Assembly: GCA_026984915.1 (NCBI GenBank)
Contig: JALSRG010000095.1
Coordinates: 1 to 35,749 of the forward strand
Direction: 5' to 3'
Length of the DNA stretch: 35,749 nt
Origin: Marinosulfonomonas sp.
GTDB lineage: Bacteria; Pseudomonadota; Alphaproteobacteria; Rhodobacterales; Rhodobacteraceae
Positions within the stretch are counted from its first letter, which is position 1, and the number at the start of each line of letters is the position of its first letter. Under the pieces are notes generated by a model that ran no database searches, was not told the origin of the DNA, and saw nothing but the letters and a program-made list of their open reading frames with translations. The position numbers and the translations under genes are program-made. Shown piece by piece: positions 25,516 through 32,808 of this stretch.

Positions 25516-26265
25516 ATGGCCAAAAGCACTGCAAAGATCCCTGCCTTTTCGGTGGTGATTCCAATGAAGAATGAAGAGGGAAACGTGCAATTGCTGCTGG
25601 ACGGTCTGGAAAAGGCCTGTGCAGACCATACCTTTGAAATCCTGATCGTCGATGACGGATCGACGGACCGAACATCCGACATCGTCCGCGAGAACCATGC
25701 CAGAAACCCTGACATTCGTCTTATCCGGCATGAAAAATCCGGCGGGCAGTCCGCGGCGGTGCATTCCGGTGTGAAATTTGCCCGTGCGCCGATCATTTGC
25801 ACGCTGGACGGCGACGGGCAGAACCCGCCCGCCGAGGTGCCCAGACTGGTTGCGCCCCTGCTGGCCGCAGATGTGCCGGAAAATCTGGCGCTGGTGGCCG
25901 GACAGCGGGTCAAGCGCAAGGATACGCTCTCAAAGCGCTGGGCCTCGAAATTTGCCAACGGCTTGCGCAGTTTCATTCTGAAGGACAAAACCCGCGACAC
26001 CGGCTGTGGCCTGAAGGCCTTTCGGCGCGAGGCCTTTCTGGATATTCCGTATTTCAACAACATGCACCGGTATCTGCCGGCGATGTTCAACGCCTATGGC
26101 TGGGAAGTTGCACATGTCGACGTCAGCCATGCGGAACGGCATGCCGGCAGCTCGAACTATACGAATTTCAATCGCGCAATGGTCGGAATCTATGACCTGA
26201 TCGGGGTGGGATGGTTGATCAAACGTGCCAAAAAAGTGCGACCGCAGGAAGACAGCTATCAATGA
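25516..26265 (+). CDS. Polyprenyl-phosphate glycosyltransferase (GT2, RgtE/ArnC-like)
   Basis: A 249-residue GT-A enzyme of the dolichol-phosphate-mannose synthase group. Motifs: FSVVIPMKNEEGNV at the start, IVDDGSTD (Asp46-Asp47), the metal-binding CTLDGDGQNPP (Asp98, Asp100) and HAERHAGSSNY, binding the lipid phosphate. It lacks the C-terminal pair of membrane helices of ArnC, like RgtE-type proteins. It would load a sugar, here probably galacturonate, onto polyprenyl phosphate on the cytoplasmic side. Its stop overlaps the next start (ATGA). Confidence 0.86.
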   Translation: MAKSTAKIPAFSVVIPMKNEEGNVQLLLDGLEKACADHTFEILIVDDGSTDRTSDIVRENHARNPDIRLIRHEKSGGQSAAVHSGVKFARAPIICTLDGDGQNPPAEVPRLVAPLLAADVPENLALVAGQRVKRKDTLSKRWASKFANGLRSFILKDKTRDTGCGLKAFRREAFLDIPYFNNMHRYLPAMFNAYGWEVAHVDVSHAERHAGSSNYTNFNRAMVGIYDLIGVGWLIKRAKKVRPQEDSYQ

Positions 26266-26564
26266 TCCAATCCCTTCTCGATTATTTCCGCATAGAATCC
26301 ACCACCGATCTTGTCTGGTTGCTGGTTGGCCTGTTTGCGCAGTTGATGTTTTCCATGCGGTTCATCATTCAGTGGATCACCTCGGAACGGCACAGGAAAT
26401 CCGTCGTTCCCACGGCCTTCTGGTGGTTTTCGTTGTTTGGCGGGTTGTTGCTTCTGGCCTATGGCATCCAGCGCGGAGAGCCGGTGATCCTGCTGGGGCA
26501 ATCCATTGGCATCTTCATTTACCTGCGCAATCTCTGGTTCATTTACCGTGTTCCGCATCAGTGA
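26262..26564 (+). CDS. LAB_N domain membrane protein (lipid A biosynthesis N-terminal-like)
   Basis: A 100-residue protein with three predicted membrane helices: LVWLLVGLFAQLMFSMRFII, FWWFSLFGGLLLLAYGI and VILLGQSIGIFIYLRNLWFI. The RFIIQWITSERHRKSVVPTAFW segment is the LAB_N signature, a domain first seen fused to some LpxB proteins and common beside GT2/GT83 genes. Its helices resemble the three-helix PQ-loop half-transporters. Start ATG 26262 overlaps the GT2 stop; the next gene starts inside it, so the three are tightly coupled. Confidence 0.85.
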   Translation: MIQSLLDYFRIESTTDLVWLLVGLFAQLMFSMRFIIQWITSERHRKSVVPTAFWWFSLFGGLLLLAYGIQRGEPVILLGQSIGIFIYLRNLWFIYRVPHQ

Positions 26565-28011
26565 CAGGCCCGCCATAAATCCGGGGGTCGTCTTTGTTCT
26601 GCTGATCACTCTCTGGCGGATCGTGATGCTGGCCTTCAACCGGACCGAACTCTATGTCGATGAATCGCAATACTGGTTCTGGGGGCAGAATCTGGATTTC
26701 GGCTATTATTCCAAACCGCCGATGATTGCCTGGGTCATACGCGCCGTTACCGATCTGGCCGGGTCTTCGTCGCCCTTCTGGGTACGGTTCCCCGCCCCCT
26801 TGTTTCATATGGGAACAGCAATGCTGCTGATGTATGCCGCGCGCCGGCTGTTCGACGTTCCTGTATCCAACTGGGTTGGCCCTGTTTATGTTCTCCTGCC
26901 CATGGCAACATTGGGCTCTGCCCTGTTTTCCACCGACACGATCATGTTGTTCTTTTATGCGCTTGCGCTTCTTGCCTGGCTGCAGCTTCAATCACGCCGC
27001 TCGGTATTTTGGGCAGGCATGTTGGGGGCGGCCGTGGGGTTTGGCATGCTGTCGAAATATGCGATGATCTACTTTGTCATCGGGGCAATTCTGGCGGCCT
27101 TTTTTGTGCGTGGCGCCCGGATCAGTTGGCGTGACGCTGCCATTGCTGCGGCTCTGGCGCTTGTCATGATGTCACCAAACATCTGGTGGAACTTGCAGAC
27201 CGGGGGCACGACCTTGCAACATACCGTGGATAATGCAAGCTGGTCGGGCGCGCGCGCCGGTCTGCATTTCAGGGCCATGTTGCAATTTCTGGCCGGTCAG
27301 TTTGCCGTTTTCGGGCCGATCCTGTTCGCGGCATATCTGTTGCGGCTTGTCCGGGCGCCTTTTGGGCAGAAGCTGCCGCATGAAGCCATGCTTTTGTGGC
27401 TGTCCGCGCCGGTGATCGCCATGATGATGGTACAGGCCCTGATGAGCCGGGCCAACGCCAACTGGGGGGTGACAGCCTATATCGGCGGCACCTTGCTGGT
27501 AACCTGTTTTCTATGGCAGCGGGGGCGTTATTGGCTCTATGCCAGCCAAGCGCTTCATCTGGCCGCAGCCATCGCCCTGCCGCTGATTTTGCTGCATCCG
27601 GGTGATTTGCGGCGCGAAAATGGTGGACGGCAATATCTGGCCCGCTATCTCAACCGTGCGGAAACCAGCCTGAAGCTGGCGCAGTTGGCAAAAGACAACG
27701 GGTTGGACACGATCGTCTCCAAGGGCCGGGAGCTTGCCGCCGATTTGCACTACACACTGCGCAACAGTGATCTGAAGCTCTACTCCCTGCCCCGCAGCGG
27801 GTTTCCCGCCAGCTATTATGAACAGGAATTTGCCGTACCCGGGAATTATGATCGTCCGGTTCTGTTCGCCGGGATTGACAACAGCCCTGACTGTGCCCGT
27901 CAGATCTTGTTTGAAGACGACAAGACAGATGGCGTATTTACCGGCCATAAGGTTATCGCCTCGATTGTTGATCCGGCGTGCCTGCAATCCCTGCTGGAGA
28001 AAGGCCGATAG
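26548..28011 (+). CDS. GT83-type polyprenyl-phosphate glycosyltransferase 2
   Basis: A 487-residue membrane glycosyltransferase distinct from the first GT83 protein. Its signature loop TELYVDESQYWFWGQNLDFGYYSKPPMIAWVIR lies about residue 35-65; LFSTDTIMLFFYALALLAWLQL follows. Relatives include the Rgt galacturonosyltransferases and PMT_2 proteins of alphaproteobacteria. The start is taken as GTG 26548, overlapping the LAB_N gene by 17 bases, because no ATG lies near the family N-terminus; a TTG at 26506 is less likely. The stop abuts the PAP2 start directly. Confidence 0.82.
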   Translation: MFRISDRPAINPGVVFVLLITLWRIVMLAFNRTELYVDESQYWFWGQNLDFGYYSKPPMIAWVIRAVTDLAGSSSPFWVRFPAPLFHMGTAMLLMYAARRLFDVPVSNWVGPVYVLLPMATLGSALFSTDTIMLFFYALALLAWLQLQSRRSVFWAGMLGAAVGFGMLSKYAMIYFVIGAILAAFFVRGARISWRDAAIAAALALVMMSPNIWWNLQTGGTTLQHTVDNASWSGARAGLHFRAMLQFLAGQFAVFGPILFAAYLLRLVRAPFGQKLPHEAMLLWLSAPVIAMMMVQALMSRANANWGVTAYIGGTLLVTCFLWQRGRYWLYASQALHLAAAIALPLILLHPGDLRRENGGRQYLARYLNRAETSLKLAQLAKDNGLDTIVSKGRELAADLHYTLRNSDLKLYSLPRSGFPASYYEQEFAVPGNYDRPVLFAGIDNSPDCARQILFEDDKTDGVFTGHKVIASIVDPACLQSLLEKGR

Positions 28012-28800
28012 ATGATTGATTCCGTATTGCTCGACCATCAGATCCGGCGTTGGCGCAATCTGGCCCTGCTGGCGCTGCTGCCTCTTTCGGCTGTTTTCCT
28101 GCTCTTTCCGGAAATTGATCTTTGGTTTTCCCGCCTGTTCCTGGATGCCACGGCACAGTTTCCGGCCGATACGGGGCTCTGGCATTTCTGGCGCATCATG
28201 GTTTGGGACATGTCGGTGTTTCTCGCCCTGTTCAGCCTGGCCATGTTTGTGCTGGGGTTGTTGCGCGGCGGGCGCACGCGCATCTGCCGCCGTATCTGGC
28301 TGTTTGTCTTTCTCGGCTTCCTGCTCGGCCCCGGCGTGCTGGCCAATGGTATTTTGAAATCCTTCTGGGGACGGGCACGTCCGCAAGCCGTGACCGAGTT
28401 TGGCGGCACGCATCAGTTTTCGCCGCCGGTGTTGATTGCAGACCAGTGCCAAAGCAATTGCAGCTTTGTTTCCGGCGAGGCCAGCGGCGCCTTTACCCTG
28501 GCGCTGATACTGGGGCTGCTGTTTCTTCCGGGGTTGAAACCACGGGCGCGAATACTGGGCGCGACAGGTCTGGCCGCATTGGCTGTTTGGACATCCCTGT
28601 TGCGCGTCATGACCGGGCGTCATTTCTTAAGCGACGCGTTGTTTGCCGCCGATCTCATGGTTATCCTTGTTTTCAGCCTGTTTCTCTGGCTGGGGCTTGC
28701 CCGCTGTGTTTCGGAGGTGACGCCGCGCCAGATTGTCAGGGATTTGCAGGCGGGGCTGCGCGCAGGCGGCACAAAACCCACCAACCACAGGGACAGATAG
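28012..28800 (+). CDS. PAP2-family phosphatase, LpxE/LpxF-like
   Basis: A 262-residue membrane phosphatase with about six helices. The three acid-phosphatase motifs are KSFWGRARP (Lys116-Pro124), CSFVSGEASGAF (154-159) and RVMTGRHFLSD (Arg198, His204, Asp208). Motif 2 normally reads PSGH; here the His is replaced by Glu. Relatives remove the 1- or 4'-phosphate of lipid A or act on undecaprenyl pyrophosphate. Its place at the end of a GT2-LAB_N-GT83 run favours lipid A. Starts right after the GT83 stop; a 10-bp tandem duplication spans the gap to xthA. Confidence 0.8.
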   Translation: MIDSVLLDHQIRRWRNLALLALLPLSAVFLLFPEIDLWFSRLFLDATAQFPADTGLWHFWRIMVWDMSVFLALFSLAMFVLGLLRGGRTRICRRIWLFVFLGFLLGPGVLANGILKSFWGRARPQAVTEFGGTHQFSPPVLIADQCQSNCSFVSGEASGAFTLALILGLLFLPGLKPRARILGATGLAALAVWTSLLRVMTGRHFLSDALFAADLMVILVFSLFLWLGLARCVSEVTPRQIVRDLQAGLRAGGTKPTNHRDR

Positions 28801-28809
28801 GGACAGATC

Positions 28810-29589
28810 ATGAAAATCGCCAGTTTCAATATCAACGGTATCAAGGCCCGGGCCCCTGCCTTGCTGGACTGGCTGAAAGAGGCGGAACCGGATGTCGCCC
28901 TGCTGCAGGAAATCAAGTCAACGGATGAAAACTTTCCGCGCAGCCTGTTTGAAGACATCGGCTATAACGTGGAAACACACGGTCAAAAGGGCTTTAACGG
29001 CGTGGCGATCCTGTCAAAGCTGCCGCTTGAAGATGTCCGGCGCCAACTGCCCGGAGATCCAGCAGATGAACAGGCGCGCTGGATCGAAGCGACCGTGATC
29101 GGCAAGAAAGCCTTGCGGGTCTGCTGTTTGTATCTGCCAAACGGAAACCCGGCGCCGGGGCCTAAATATGATTACAAACTGGCATGGATGGACCGGTTGA
29201 AAGCCCGCGCCAAAGCCCTTTTGCAGACAGAAGAGCCGGCACTTATGGCTGGCGATTATAATGTCATCCCCCAGCCCGAAGATGCCGCCAACCCGCAGAT
29301 CTGGACCAAAGACGCGCTGTTTCTGCCGCAAACCCGGAAAAAATTCCACGAAATCCTGAACCTTGGCTACACTGATGCGCTGCGCGCCATCACCCAGGAA
29401 CCCGGTATTTATACATTCTGGGATTATCAGGCCGGTGCCTGGAAGAAAAACAACGGCATACGGATCGACCATTTTCTGCTGACCCCGCAATGCGCCGATC
29501 TGTTGCTTGACTGCCAGATCGACAAAGAGGTTCGCGAGCGCGAAAAACCCTCGGACCACGTGCCGATCTGGGTTGAACTGGACTTGTAG
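28810..29589 (+). CDS. xthA: Exodeoxyribonuclease III
   Basis: A 259-residue AP endonuclease of the ExoIII family for base-excision repair. Motifs: SFNINGIKAR at the start, LLQEIKSTD (metal-binding Glu), LYLPNGNP with the conserved Tyr/Asn, MAGDYNVIPQPED (Asp-Asn pair), RIDHFLLTP and the catalytic SDHVPIWVE near the end. The gene follows the PAP2 gene by 9 bases and may be cotranscribed with the envelope locus. Confidence 0.95.
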   Translation: MKIASFNINGIKARAPALLDWLKEAEPDVALLQEIKSTDENFPRSLFEDIGYNVETHGQKGFNGVAILSKLPLEDVRRQLPGDPADEQARWIEATVIGKKALRVCCLYLPNGNPAPGPKYDYKLAWMDRLKARAKALLQTEEPALMAGDYNVIPQPEDAANPQIWTKDALFLPQTRKKFHEILNLGYTDALRAITQEPGIYTFWDYQAGAWKKNNGIRIDHFLLTPQCADLLLDCQIDKEVREREKPSDHVPIWVELDL

Positions 29590-29603
29590 CCCTGGCCGTT
29601 GGT

Positions 29604-29635
29604 CTTAGGTCTACGCCCTAGGGCGTAGACCTAAG
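29604..29635. repeat. Perfect 32-bp palindrome built from two type A cores
   Basis: CTTAGGTCTACGCCC and its reverse complement meet at a central TA with no spacer. It is two type A cores (TAGGGCGTAGACCTA) back to back. It lies between convergent xthA and the FAD monooxygenase gene, and its right edge contains the monooxygenase stop codon. As RNA it would form a 15-16-bp stem from either strand, so it could act as a bidirectional terminator, although there is no T-run. Confidence 0.8.
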
Positions 29636-30815
29636 GCAACTCAACCTGAGTCACATCATGGCCGTATAACCAGTCGAATTTTTTCAGCGCCATGTTTGGC
29701 ACCAAAGCCCCGCCCAACCGCAAAGCCCCGTGCGCGGCAAACCGCAGGGGTGAGGCGCGCATATGGTAGTTGCGGGCATTGCGGGTGGCGGCATCTATCA
29801 CATGCACGACGCGCTCACGCCGACGCTGCTGGTAATCGGCAAAGGCTGCCTGCAAACTGTCAGACCTGTCCATGCTGTCGGCCAGAACCCAGGCATCCTC
29901 CAACGCCATATTTGCCCCCTGCGCCAGGAATGGCAGCGTCGGATGGGCGGCGTCACCCAGAATGGCGGCGCGTTTCCTGTGCCAGAGCTTTGCCACGGGA
30001 TGGCGGAAAAGGCCCCACAGATGAACATCCTCCACATGCGCCAGAAGCCGCTGAACCTCGGGACAGAACCCGGCAAAAGCCGCGCGCAGATTTTCAGGAT
30101 CGTCCTGATGAAACCAGCCTTCCTCGGCCCATTTCTCACGCTCCTGGACCGCCACGATATTCATCACCGCACCATCGCGTAATGGATAGGCCACCAAATG
30201 CCGGCCCGGCCCCATGAAAACGGTTGCGCAAGGCGCAGGCGGGCTTTGCATCGGCACCAACGCCCGCCAGGCCACCTGATTGGTGAAAAATGGTTCTGCC
30301 GCACCGTTGATGGCGCGGCGGACCTGTGAATGCAACCCGTCAGCACCAATCAGTATATCCGGCGTATAGCTGGCCCCAAGCGCGGTTTTCAATACGGGTT
30401 TCGCCCCCCCCAGATCGACGCTTGTCACCTGTTGCAGCAAACGGATGCGTACGCCGGCCTTGCGCGCCGCGCCGGCAAGCATTTCAACCATATCGGCACG
30501 ATGGACAAAACTGTATCGCTGGCCGGGACCGGCCCGGTTCAAATCCAGCCGGAACACATTGCGCCCGGTGGCACCGTCGCGCAGCAGAACTTCGCGCCCA
30601 CGTATGGTACGCGCACTGAACTCCCCTGCCAGTCCCAGCGCCCGGATCACGGCAAACCCGTTCGGGCTGATCTGGATGCCGGCCCCCACTTCGCGAATTT
30701 CCGGTGCCTGTTCCAGCACCGCGACCCTTGCGCCACGCTGCGTCAGTGCCAGGGCTGCGGACAAACCGCCGATCCCGCCCCCAACGATGCAGATTTGCCG
30801 TTCTTTCAGTCCCAT
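29631..30815 (-). CDS. FAD-dependent monooxygenase (salicylate/3-hydroxybenzoate hydroxylase-like)
   Basis: A 394-residue class A flavoprotein monooxygenase. It has the Rossmann motif VGGGIGGLSAALAL near residue 10, the DG motif in LIGADGLHSQVRRAI and the GD motif in AILGDAAHPTLPFLAQGANMALEDAWVLA. Such enzymes hydroxylate aromatic carboxylates with NAD(P)H and oxygen; the substrate is not determined here and no ring-cleavage genes are adjacent. Start taken at ATG 30815, which has AAGGA upstream. It lies 15 bases downstream of the dksA terminator on the same strand. Confidence 0.85.
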   Translation of the reverse strand: MGLKERQICIVGGGIGGLSAALALTQRGARVAVLEQAPEIREVGAGIQISPNGFAVIRALGLAGEFSARTIRGREVLLRDGATGRNVFRLDLNRAGPGQRYSFVHRADMVEMLAGAARKAGVRIRLLQQVTSVDLGGAKPVLKTALGASYTPDILIGADGLHSQVRRAINGAAEPFFTNQVAWRALVPMQSPPAPCATVFMGPGRHLVAYPLRDGAVMNIVAVQEREKWAEEGWFHQDDPENLRAAFAGFCPEVQRLLAHVEDVHLWGLFRHPVAKLWHRKRAAILGDAAHPTLPFLAQGANMALEDAWVLADSMDRSDSLQAAFADYQQRRRERVVHVIDAATRNARNYHMRASPLRFAAHGALRLGGALVPNMALKKFDWLYGHDVTQVELP

Positions 30816-30828
30816 GTCCTTGCCCCGA

Positions 30829-30862
30829 CAAAAAGGCACCAAAGCAGAATGCTCCGGTGCCT
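30829..30862 (-). terminator. Intrinsic terminator of dksA
   Basis: On the minus strand AGGCACC pairs with GGTGCCT, with an inner GCA/TGC helix, and TTTTTG follows immediately. It starts 59 bases after the dksA stop. It also separates dksA from the FAD monooxygenase gene on the same strand. Confidence 0.65.
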
Positions 30863-30920
30863 GTTCTATTACTTCAAAAGCGGCATTTTCCGCCTGTCCT
30901 GTATAAAGCTTGCGGCCGTA

Positions 30921-31343
30921 TCAGTCGTTACGGTGTACTTTTTCCCGCCGCTCGTGCTGATCCTGCGCTTCCAGTGTCATGGTTGCAATCGGCCGGGCGT
31001 CAAGGCGCTTCAGCGAGATTTGCTCGCCGGTCTTTTCACAGTAACCGTATTCACCCTGTTCAATTCTGCGCAGGGCTGCGTCGATCTTGCCGACAAGCTT
31101 GCGCTGGCGGTCGCGCGTGCGCAACTCAAGCGCCCGGTCGGTTTCCTCCGAAGCCCGGTCGGATACATCCGGAATATTGCGCGTAGCTTCCTGAAGCCCT
31201 TCGATGGTGTCTCTTGTGCCCGCCAGCAATTCCTCTTTCCAAGCCAGAAGCTTGCGTCGGAAATACTCCAACTGGCGGTCATTCATAAAAGGCTCGTCCT
31301 CAGCCGGACGATAATCATCGGGCAAGAAAATCTCGGCTTTCAT
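30921..31343 (-). CDS. dksA: DksA-type RNA polymerase-binding transcription factor
   Basis: A 140-residue DksA/TraR protein. It has a coiled-coil (residues about 22-95, LEYFRRKLLAWKEELL, then DRASEETDRALELRTRDRQRKL) with the DRAS tip motif, and a C-terminal zinc-finger-like region. The finger keeps only Cys102 of the usual four, as in many alphaproteobacterial DksA proteins, which bind RNA polymerase and ppGpp without zinc. Start ATG 31343 has AGGGAG upstream; the 17 in-frame residues upstream are not family-like. Divergent to moxR. Confidence 0.92.
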   Translation of the reverse strand: MKAEIFLPDDYRPAEDEPFMNDRQLEYFRRKLLAWKEELLAGTRDTIEGLQEATRNIPDVSDRASEETDRALELRTRDRQRKLVGKIDAALRRIEQGEYGYCEKTGEQISLKRLDARPIATMTLEAQDQHERREKVHRND

Positions 31344-31518
31344 AGCTTCTCCCTCTTGCTGGCCTTCCATCCGCGACTCAATCCTGACAGACATCCGGCA
31401 CCCTTTCCTGGCGCGGGTCTAATCCAATCTCTGCGGGTTGTCACTAGCTTATCTCGGGCGGTTGAAGCAAAGTGATGCAACAGGTAAAGTCGCGCGAAGA
31501 AATCAGGATAAACCGTAT

Positions 31519-32367
31519 ATGACACAGATGAAATTCAGCGGCACGGAAAGCTATGTCGCAACAGAAGACCTGACCATGGCCGTTAATGCGGCCGTAACGC
31601 TGGAACGCCCGCTGTTGGTCAAGGGGGAACCGGGGACAGGGAAAACCGAGCTTGCCAAGCAGGTTGCCGCGGCATTGGGCCTGCCAATCATTGAATGGCA
31701 TATAAAGTCCACGACCCGCGCCCAACAGGGGCTTTACGAGTATGATGCCGTAAGCCGGCTGCGCGACAGTCAGTTGGGGGATGCGCGAATCAATGACATC
31801 AACAACTACATCAAGCGCGGAAAACTCTGGGATGCATTTACCGCCCCAACCAAAACCGTTCTGCTGATTGACGAAATCGACAAGGCGGATATCGAGTTTC
31901 CCAATGATCTGTTGCAGGAACTCGACCGGATGGAGTTTCACGTATACGAAACCGGTGAAACGGTTCGTGCGCAAATCCGCCCGATCGTGATCATTACCTC
32001 GAACAATGAAAAAGAACTGCCGGACGCATTCTTGCGCCGCTGTTTTTTCCACTTCATCCGCTTTCCCGATATGGAGACGATGAAACGCATCGTTGATGTG
32101 CATTTTCCCGGACTGAAGGATTCGCTTCTGACAACGGCGCTGACCCAGTTTTACGAAATCCGCGATATGCAGGGGCTGAAAAAGAAGCCCTCGACAAGCG
32201 AAGTGCTGGACTGGCTGAAACTGTTGCTGGCCGAAGACCTGTCGCCGGAAGATCTGCGGCGTGACGGGGTGAATGCATTGCCGAAACTGCACGGGGCCTT
32301 GTTGAAGAATGAACAGGATGTCCAGCTTTTTGAACGTCTGGCCTTCATGGCCCGGAGGCAAAGATGA
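31519..32367 (+). CDS. MoxR-family AAA+ ATPase (CoxD-like)
   Basis: A 282-residue AAA+ ATPase. Walker A is GEPGTGKT (36-43), Walker B VLLIDEIDKAD, sensor 1 VIITSNNEKELPDAFLRRC with the arginine finger. The C-terminal lid is predicted near YEIRDMQGLKKKPSTSEVLDWLKLLL. MoxR/CoxD proteins work as chaperones or insertases together with VWA-domain partners. Its likely partner lies three genes downstream. Start at ATG 31519 with AGGA upstream. Stop overlaps the GNAT start as ATGA. Confidence 0.92.
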   Translation: MTQMKFSGTESYVATEDLTMAVNAAVTLERPLLVKGEPGTGKTELAKQVAAALGLPIIEWHIKSTTRAQQGLYEYDAVSRLRDSQLGDARINDINNYIKRGKLWDAFTAPTKTVLLIDEIDKADIEFPNDLLQELDRMEFHVYETGETVRAQIRPIVIITSNNEKELPDAFLRRCFFHFIRFPDMETMKRIVDVHFPGLKDSLLTTALTQFYEIRDMQGLKKKPSTSEVLDWLKLLLAEDLSPEDLRRDGVNALPKLHGALLKNEQDVQLFERLAFMARRQR

Positions 32368-32807
32368 CACTGTGCATCCGCCCCCTCGCCGCAACGGATG
32401 AAGCCGAATGGCGGCGTCTTTGGAAAGCCTATCTGGCGTTTTACGAAACAGAGCTTCCGGAAAACGTCTATAAAACCACATTCGCCCGCCTTCTGGGGAA
32501 AGACCCGCAGGATTTCAGCGGCCTGATCGCAGAACTGGACGGAAAACCGGTCGGGTTGGCCCATTATCTGTTTCACCGGCATGGCTGGAAAATCGAGAAC
32601 ACCTGCTATCTGCAGGATCTGTATGCCGACCCCGAGGTCCGCGGGCAAGGCATTGGACGTGCGTTGATCGAAGCGGTGTACGACAAGGCGGATGAGGCTG
32701 GCGCGCCCTCGGTTTACTGGTTGACGCAGGATTTCAATACGGTGGGACGGCGATTGTACGACAGGGTCGGCAAGCTGACGCCATTCATCAAATACGTGCG
32801 GGCCTGA
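32364..32807 (+). CDS. GNAT-family N-acetyltransferase
   Basis: A 147-residue single-domain GNAT. It starts MTLCIRPLAATDEAEWRRLWKAYLAFYE and has the acetyl-CoA-binding motif VRGQGIGRALIEAVYDKADEAG and the later GRRLYDRVGKLTPFIKY. Substrate unknown; relatives acetylate small amines or protein N-termini. It is embedded in the moxR-VWA cluster with overlapping start and stop, so it is cotranscribed, but a functional link is not proven. Confidence 0.87.
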   Translation: MTLCIRPLAATDEAEWRRLWKAYLAFYETELPENVYKTTFARLLGKDPQDFSGLIAELDGKPVGLAHYLFHRHGWKIENTCYLQDLYADPEVRGQGIGRALIEAVYDKADEAGAPSVYWLTQDFNTVGRRLYDRVGKLTPFIKYVRA

Positions 32808-32808
32808 G

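Noticed and set aside
31010-31090. DksA zinc finger as a sign of a decayed gene
   Set aside because: Cysteine loss is common in alphaproteobacterial DksA, the frame is intact and the coiled coil is well kept.
30330-31475. A 381-codon plus-strand frame opposite the FAD monooxygenase and dksA
   Set aside because: Covers two well-supported genes and the dksA terminator and has no recognisable motif.
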